Source: Carnegiea gigantea (Eukaryota; Streptophyta; Magnoliopsida; Caryophyllales; Cactaceae). Taken from it: DNA of 64,000 bases. Each line of letters starts with the position of its first letter. Positions within the stretch are counted from its first letter, which is position 1. The position numbers were made by a program, and so were the translations under genes. Under the pieces are notes generated by a model. That model saw only the letters and a program-made list of their open reading frames with translations. It did no database searches and was not told where the DNA came from. This document shows positions 57,684 to 64,000 of this stretch, piece by piece. Location of the stretch: positions 186,001-250,000 of the forward strand of contig JAKOGI010001357.1 of assembly GCA_029747015.1 (NCBI GenBank), written 5' to 3'.

Positions 57684-59277
57684 TGTTAGTAATTCCCGTA
57701 AGTATACGGCTATCATTGTAGGAATTACGAATGTCGTCCTCAACGATGATTGTGAAATTGATTACCAACTTTATAATTGAAACTAGAAGCATTCCAACCT
57801 AATTACCCAAAACAAAAAACTAGATTACCAAAAATTCTAAATCAAAGTAAACAATTAGAGTACTAAAAATTCTAGACTAGCTTGTTTTAACTAACTAACG
57901 AAAGTAATTTATTATTTAAATTTAACTATGTGATTTGCCTAACTTTACTCCCTCACAATCAACTTAAGAAAAAAACTAAAAATCAACTTTCGAACATCAC
58001 ACTTGGATTCAAAGCATGGCACAAGAATCCAATTAGCAATAGGAACAATTAAATTGGATGCCAAATCAAATTATCAAAACAGGATTAAGTGGAGTGGAGC
58101 ACTTCACTACTGAATTTGCTTGCCAAGGAACTCACATCTAGTGCCCATATTCTTCTTTAATTGAATGAACTCATACCTTTACCCGAACTGAAATAGAGCA
58201 TACCAATCCAACATAGGGAATTCTTAGAACCGAAAATATGGAACAGGATTCTTGAGTTTGAAATCTCGAAACTAAACTTTTGAGCTCTAATCAATAAACA
58301 AACTCAAAATCGAAGTTACATCACTTGTGAAACTAACACCTAAATCTGAAAACTGAAAAACAAAATCAAAATCACGAATTGAAAGAAGAAGAAAACAGCA
58401 ATGACTCGCTGCCTCTACTCTCTGCCTCGACCTCCATCAAAAATGCAGCCCCTTGCCTTGATTAATCTCATTAATCTTTAGTTAAACTTTAACTTGTAAC
58501 CGCTGCACCAATGATTGGTGCAAGGTAATGGATAGAGGAATTAATGTGGGGAATGATGAAGTAATAGATGAGGGGAAGGAGGAACGTCATGCCCTGTCTT
58601 GCTCTCTCTGTTTTGCTGGCTATGAAGAAGAAGAGGAAAGGGATGAGTAACAGCAAGTGACATCATTATGATGAATGATGAAGGAAGATGAAAATCACCA
58701 TAGCCATTGATGATGGAGAGACAAAACGGCGAGGGAGGGGACGAAGAAAGATGCCATGTTCTTCTGGTTCCTCTAGGCACTAAACGGATGAGGAAGAAGA
58801 ACGAACGAAGGAAGAAGAAGAAGAGATTATGGGGACCTGATCACATGACTTGCACGTGGGGTCTTCAGTGAAAGAACAGGCTGGAAAAGGAGAGAACGAA
58901 CGGGCTAGTCCAGAGAGAAAAAGAAGGAAAAAAAATGGCAAGAAAATTGGCCCACAAAGAACAAAGCCAGGAAAAGAAAAGAAAGGAAGAGTGAGAGGGG
59001 ACCGAGTCTCGGGAAATCATATGGGCCAGGCCCAATTAAGGGAAGAAGGAGAAGAAACTGGCCTGGGCTTACAACTGGACCGAATTAGGCTCGGCTCTTG
59101 TCTTCTTTTTTCTTGGCTTGAATTAATCCAATTCTTGAGTTAGTTGCTTATTTTCTTTAGAATTTTCTAATTCCTACGAAATAAATAAAATAGCATTAAT
59201 ATCCTAATCTAATACTTTATTTCGAGTAATTATTAGACAATAAAAGCGGATCAAATATCATAATTTCAGGTTGAACA
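57684..59277 (-). repeat. Athila-like 5' LTR (right in window)
   Basis: 1594 bp, TGTTAGTA to GTTGAACA on the plus strand. By eye it differs from the left LTR at roughly one base in eight over the first 350 bp, so the insertion is not recent. Confidence 0.92.
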
Positions 59278-59282
59278 CTAGG

Positions 59283-59980
59283 GGAAGAAGAGCTTTGAGA
59301 AAACAAATGGGCATGTAGACTCAAGAATGAGTAGAATAACCCAAGACTGAGGTATAAAGCTCATCGGATTGTGAAAGGGTTCAATCAGACGAAAGGGATA
59401 GATTTTGAAGAGATATTGTTTTCTGTTGTAAAAATGTCTTCAATTCAAATTGTCCTTAGTCTAGCCGCCAGTGTGGACATGGAAATAGAACAACTTGACA
59501 TGAAGGCAACATTTTTACATGGTGACCTAGATGAGGAACTATATATGGAGCAACCTAAAGGGTTTGAAGTCACGTGTAATGAAAATTTGGTGCGTTGATT
59601 ATAGAAGAGGCTCCATGGTCATAAACGAATGCGTAGGCAATGGCATGAGAAATTTGATTCTTTTATGGTTAAGTATGATTTCAAGAAGACACTCACTCAC
59701 CATTGTGTCTTTTTAAAGAAATATCAAGGTGGTGATTGCATCATATTATTGCTCTATGCCGATGATATGTTCATTGTTAGGCATGATCTAAAGAAAATTT
59801 TTGTATTAAAGAAGGCATTGAGCAAAACATTTGCCATGAAGGATTTAGGATCAACAAAGAAGATCCTTGGGATGAAAATAACTTGGGGTAGATCAAACAA
59901 GTTATTATGGTTATCTCAAGAGTTATATAGAAAAATTTTTAGAAAAATTCAATATGCATTAGGCCAAACCTGTTAGCACA
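59283..59980 (+). pseudogene. Copia reverse transcriptase, part 2 (after insertion)
   Basis: Resumes right after the second CTAGG. K-A-H-R-I-V-K-G-F-N-Q-T-K-G-I-D-F precedes Q-L-D-M-K-A-T-F-L-H-G-D-L and E-Q-P-K-G-F. A TGA near 59596 breaks the frame. It continues from 59629 with R-Q-W-H-E-K-F-D-S-F-M, then Y-A-D-D-M-F-I-V near 59757 with the Asp pair, and D-L-G-S-T-K-K-I-L-G-M-K-I. Same Copia element as 45172-48313. Confidence 0.88.
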
Positions 59981-60037
59981 CCACTTGCTGGACGTTTTAA
60001 GTTAAGTACGAAGTAATGTCCAGCAAGTGAGCAACAG

Positions 60038-60660
60038 TTGGCAGAAGTGAAGAATGTTACTTATGCATCTACCATTGGCAGACTAATACATATAATATGG
60101 ACTATGCTTGATATTGCTTACTCAATAGCTGTAGAATGGATATTGAGATATCTGAGGGGCATAATCAAGAAATGTTTGTGCTTTGGTAAAGAAGTGATAG
60201 TGGGTTACACAGATGCTGACCTAGCTGGTGATATCGATTAGCGAAAATCAACTTCTGAGTATTTGACTACTTTTGTAAGGAAAGCACTATCTTGACAGTC
60301 TAAGCTTCAAAAATGTGTTGCCCTATCAACCACCGAGGCTAAATATGTTATAGCTACTGAAGCATGTAAGGAAATTATATAGATAAGAAATTTCCTACTC
60401 AAACTAGGGCATGAGCAAGACAAATATATGTTACAATCAGATAGCCAAAGTGGTATATATTTAGCCAAGAACTCTACTTTCCACTCTTGTTCGAAACATA
60501 TTGATGTTCGCTGTCATTGGATGTGGGAAGTGTTAGAAGATAAGCCCCTATAGTTGATAAAGTCCACACTGATGAAAATTGATTAGACATAATGACCATG
60601 CTGCTACAGGCCAAGAAGTTTGAAAATTGTTGCACAGGTATAGGTACAGTATTCCCCAAC
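60038..60660 (+). pseudogene. Copia RT end and RNase H, broken
   Basis: M-L-D-I-A-Y-S then a small deletion before the W-I-L-R-Y-L-R-G motif, then G-Y-T-D-A-D-L-A-G-D with the catalytic Asp near 60205 and a stop at 60239. It goes on in the same and other frames with T-T-E-A-K-Y near 60335, K-H-I-D-V-R-C-H-W near 60496 and the pol tail. The polypurine tract AAAAAGAGGAAGAC follows before the 3' LTR. Confidence 0.82.
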
Positions 60661-60681
60661 TAAGACAAAAAGAGGAAGACT

Positions 60682-61275
60682 TGTTAATATTGCTTCCTTA
60701 ATTAGGCAAAATTGTCAACAATTAAGTGGGGTGAGGGAGAAAAAAAGAAAAATAAAGGAAGTTAAAGAAGAACGGAATAGCGAAGGAATATTTCAAAATT
60801 TATTTTTTAGAGGAAGTTTAAGATTGATATTGTGTGTTAGGAGTGAAATTACCCTTCATAAAAAAAATAATTCCTTGAACTCCTATAAATAGGGCATTAT
60901 TTGCCTTTGCAAACAAACAACAAAAAATATAACCTAATGAGAGAAACGCCTGAGGGGAAACCACCAAGAGCTTATGAGGGTGTTCCACCAAAATTAGGTA
61001 AGAGTTATCATTTGCATGCCACCCGAGTGGGCGAGAAACTCTGTGTATACCTCTACTATGTCTAGAAGAGATATTTTTAGTAATCTTACTATTCATATAG
61101 TGGAAGTATCTTTGGACTAATAGTCCCCTAGTTTTACCTTCATTTTTTCGAGGATTTTCCACGTAAAATTTCAGATGTCTACATCTACAATATTTCTTTA
61201 TTTTTTAACTACTTATTTTGACACGAAGAGGGAAAACAATTCGATTCCCCATTAGCAATCTGTCTTTTCCCAACA
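60682..61275 (+). repeat. Copia 3' LTR (594 bp)
   Basis: TGTTAATATTG to CCCAACA, TATA box TATAAATA at 60884-60891, followed by the target copy TATAG. Confidence 0.9.
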
Positions 61276-61280
61276 TATAG

Positions 61281-63150
61281 CTTGCTATTTTATTTCCTCC
61301 CATCAATCCATGCGAACTCGCCATCATCATATATATGTGCTAACATTGGAGACAAGCACCTTATCAATGTAGCTAATAGTATATCCTTAGCGATTAATGA
61401 TAATTTTAACTGTAAATGTTTTAATTCTCTCTAGCTGGATATAATTTTGGGTTTTGTATTGGGGGAGAACATGGCAGGTAAGATGTATATGGAAAAGGGG
61501 GTTTATAAATTATGATGTGAATATCGTGTAATGTAACGTATTAAAGTAAGGAGATCAGATCTCAGAATTTGTCTCATAAGAATATGCAGTACAAAAAGTT
61601 TAGGTATGATTTTTTACTAGTTCCCATTTATAAATATATTTTCATGTATGTAGTTCTTAGTGAATGATATATAGATGAACTTTAAAGATGTTTAACTTTT
61701 TTTTAATGCTTTTTAATTGCTTCACAAGCACAAGGTAATCAATGTAGGAATGTAAGAAGAGAATTCAGGTCTCCACTGTCAAGCCATAACTCTAAGTTGT
61801 TTAAGCTTAGCAACACCGACATTTAATTTAAGTACTTGGCAATAGTATATGCTTTGCTCGGAGACATTTTTTAAAATGTCCTATTTTAACATAAATTAAC
61901 ATGTTATACAATCTAAAATCACTAAAATTTTCATGTACAATTATTAACTATAAAGTTTAGGATTCGCCAGTTGCACTAATAAATATAGAACTATACTCTA
62001 ATCAAATCGAGCTATCCATGACTACTATGTTACCGTAGTTTCATAAATGTGTAAAACTATGGAGAATAAGTTGATTTCATGCAATTTATAAGTGAAATAT
62101 CCTATCACTATTAGATCTTTTTTTTTTTGGTTGAATGCATAATAATATAACTTTTAAGTCGCATGAAGTCACTAAAGTGTCTAGGTGAGGATTGCAAGCT
62201 CTAAAACCAACTAGGTGGGAACGAATCCTCAAATCTTAAGATCATCAACACTCAAGAGAAACCCAACAATAATGGATGCTCTTCCTTGGATTTAATCTCA
62301 AGCAATTGAGGTGATTGTGAGATTAGAGCCCAAAAAGTGGGATCTTAAAATGACAAATACATTCTATCCAATCCCTCTTCTAAAGGCTTGGAGTTGCCAA
62401 AGTTAAATTTTAAAGGAAAGACTCCAAATCACCACTCTAAACTAGAGATAAAGATTAATAGATTTTTGAGAGAGAAAATTACCTCCTGCCCTTCGATTCA
62501 TTCATTCATTCATCAAATCTTCCTTTATATTGAGAGGAATAGGTGTATAAATACCCAAGATGAGGGGATTAAATTGATACACAAGCAAGGCAAGTGTACT
62601 AATGAGAGTCCTAAAAAATAACCTTTAAAAAATAAAAAAATTCAAAGATAATGATAAATGCTATGATTTGTAATTTTTAGGATTTCTTCTCCACCTTCTA
62701 AAAAGCTCCTCAAGAGTTGTACTCTACCAATGAGGATGCCACCACTTGGAATCGCTTATTTGGTAGGTGTAGATTCATTGCATAATAGAAAATGCCAAGG
62801 ATTATAACTACATTCTCCTCAAATAGAGCCAAAACTCATATTGCTCCAAAACTGGATCTTGCATCAATTGACACCATTAGGTAGGAACCAAACCTTACCC
62901 AAATTCCGCAAATTTACCAGCAAAAATAGGCATTGGCATATCTAAGGTTTTTTTTCCCCTTTATTCAAATTAAAATGCAAATGTACATTGAAATATTTAC
63001 ATATCTCAATAGTAGACTCAAGTATCTTTCTAACGAGTCATCAATCATCAATTTTTGAGTGTAACATCATGATACAATGTGCTGATGTGCTAGAAATTGG
63101 TGTCAAGTCTTTTTGGTAGATGAGACCATTGTCATATCCCGGTGCAAGGT
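61281..63150. other. Unassigned AT-rich DNA
   Basis: No coding region recognised. Could hold the LTR or non-coding part of an element reaching beyond the window, but no second copy is available to test that. Confidence 0.35.
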
Positions 63151-63157
63151 CTCGAGA

Positions 63158-63640
63158 TGTCGATATGTATGAACCTTCCCCACTTGAGAAGGATTTACCT
63201 CCTAATCCATAGGGTTGAAATCCATCAATACTAACCTTGAGATCTTACTATTGCCTTTAGGTTTGAAAATACCTAATGTGCTAAGAACTCCTCCCTTCTT
63301 CAATGTGTAGAAGTTATCGAAGATCTTAGGGAGAACATCAACACAATGGATAGCCATCTTAGGCCTTATAAGCTCATTGAAGATCCCAACATAATCACTA
63401 CTAAATAACTTAAACTCTTTGCACTTAATAGAGGGCTCGTTCATGGCTTGGTCATCCTTATAGATGCTTTCTTCTAAGACCGATTTGATAGGAAAGAGAC
63501 TTTATGATAAGTTCTTTTGGGCTTTCATCCTTAATCTCTTGGTGAGCTATGAAGGATAAAGGTTTCACTCCCTTACTTTTATTTGGCTTTATCATTAATA
63601 AGACAACTCGAGGCGTGCTCTTACTAGTGGAACACTCCAC
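63158..63640 (-). pseudogene. Possible Gypsy polyprotein fragment, not firmly identified
   Basis: Two adjoining frames on the minus strand: 63640-63458, with T-P-R-V-V-L-L-M-I-K-P-N-K-S-K-G-V-K-P-L-S, and 63444-63202, with K-M-A-I-H-C-V-D-V-L-P and L-V-L-M-D-F-N-P-M-D. The second runs over a TAG into V-G-K-V-H-T-Y-R-H-L-E-T-L near 63175. The style recalls the linker between protease and RT in plant Tat/Athila-type Gypsy elements, but no catalytic motif is seen. Confidence 0.35.
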
Positions 63641-64000
63641 CCATAATAGGCTTCACTTACTTTCCTTCCCTGGTTTAATTTTGTGAAAGTTATAGTGGCG
63701 AACGTGATACTATGCCCATTGTGCTTGAGTAAATAAGTGTTAGCATGCCCATCATAAATCACATGGTTATCTTATAACTAAGGTCCACTAAGTAATGAAT
63801 ATATGAATTTATATGAAGAACATCACATAACACTTCACTATAATATGAACCAATAGAAAATGAGATATGAGTTTATTTTGAATTGGTTACCTCACTCGTT
63901 TGTTGAGCCACTATAGAGTGTAAGGAGTTGGATACACATTGGTTTTAATTGGAGCCTATCGAAGAGTGTCATCGAGGCCATATTATACAACTTTCTCCGT

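Larger units (their letters stand above)
48319..59277 (-). mobile_element. Athila-like Gypsy retrotransposon, degenerate, 11 kb
   Basis: It lies on the minus strand inside the RT of the Copia element, with a perfect 5-bp target duplication CTAGG (48314-48318 and 59278-59282). LTRs are 48319-49916 and 57684-59277. On the minus strand the order is LTR, primer site (57677-57661), leader, gag, protease, RT, RNase H, integrase, polypurine tract, LTR. The tRNA-Asp-type primer site TGGTGCCGTTGCCGGGG and the protein motifs point to the Athila clade. The 10,959 bp length is usual. Every domain carries stops or shifts. Confidence 0.9.
45172..61275 (+). mobile_element. Copia retrotransposon split by an Athila-like insertion
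   Basis: 5' LTR 45172-45768, primer site, gag, protease, integrase and RT start up to 48313. An 11-kb Gypsy follows, and then the RT is resumed at 59283 with RNase H, polypurine tract and 3' LTR 60682-61275. The flanks TATGG (45167-45171) and TATAG (61276-61280) are a 5-bp target duplication with one G-to-A change. Without the insertion the element would be about 5.1 kb, a normal Copia size. All coding parts are broken by stops and shifts. Confidence 0.88.

Noticed and set aside
1..64000. CRISPR arrays, operons, prophage or other bacterial systems
   Set aside because: Nothing of the kind is present. Promoters, repeats and proteins are all of plant transposon type.

Overview
The window reads as AT-rich intergenic DNA from a flowering plant, probably a eudicot, although no single sequence here fixes the species. 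The evidence is the repeat content: plant-type Copia and Gypsy LTR retrotransposons (including Athila-like, Tekay/Del-like and Sirevirus-like copies), a plant PIF/Harbinger DNA transposon with both of its ORFs, a hAT-like non-autonomous element, a tRNA-derived SINE and Helitron-like ends. I found no intact host gene, rRNA, tRNA or CRISPR array. Every recognisable protein-coding region is a broken transposon gene.

Layout. 1-11433: two head-to-tail Copia copies in the order LTR-internal-LTR-internal-LTR, with the first LTR cut by the window edge. About 11846-16947: a dead PIF/Harbinger element on the minus strand, with ORF1 (Myb/SANT-like) at 15092-14007, the transposase at 13728-12526 and a degenerate tandem repeat in its leader. 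17058-17450: a candidate miniature LTR element (TRIM). 18183-19328: a hAT-like element with an 8-bp target duplication. 19337-25400: AT-rich DNA with a SINE, two blocks of a GTGAG-type repeat, a 1.1-kb segment bounded by outward-facing Helitron-like 3' ends, and a long compound microsatellite. 25560-28555: a worn Copia remnant. 29925-44139: a Sirevirus-like Copia remnant whose 3' LTR was split by an 11.5-kb Tekay/Del-like Gypsy (31870-43362, duplication TTTGA). 45172-61275: another Copia element whose reverse transcriptase was split by an 11-kb Athila-like Gypsy on the opposite strand (48319-59277, duplication CTAGG). 61276-64000: mostly unassigned, with a possible Gypsy polyprotein fragment at its end.

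The elements do not work together as a system. What the window records is history: insertion order can be read from the nesting, and decay from stop codons and frameshifts. Each autonomous type once supplied its own gag, protease, integrase, reverse transcriptase and RNase H (or transposase), and none of these is intact now. The best second looks are the Copia dimer with three nonsense codons shared by its two copies, the TRIM with a snRNA-promoter-like LTR, and the paired Helitron-like ends. I found no convincing new functional system.
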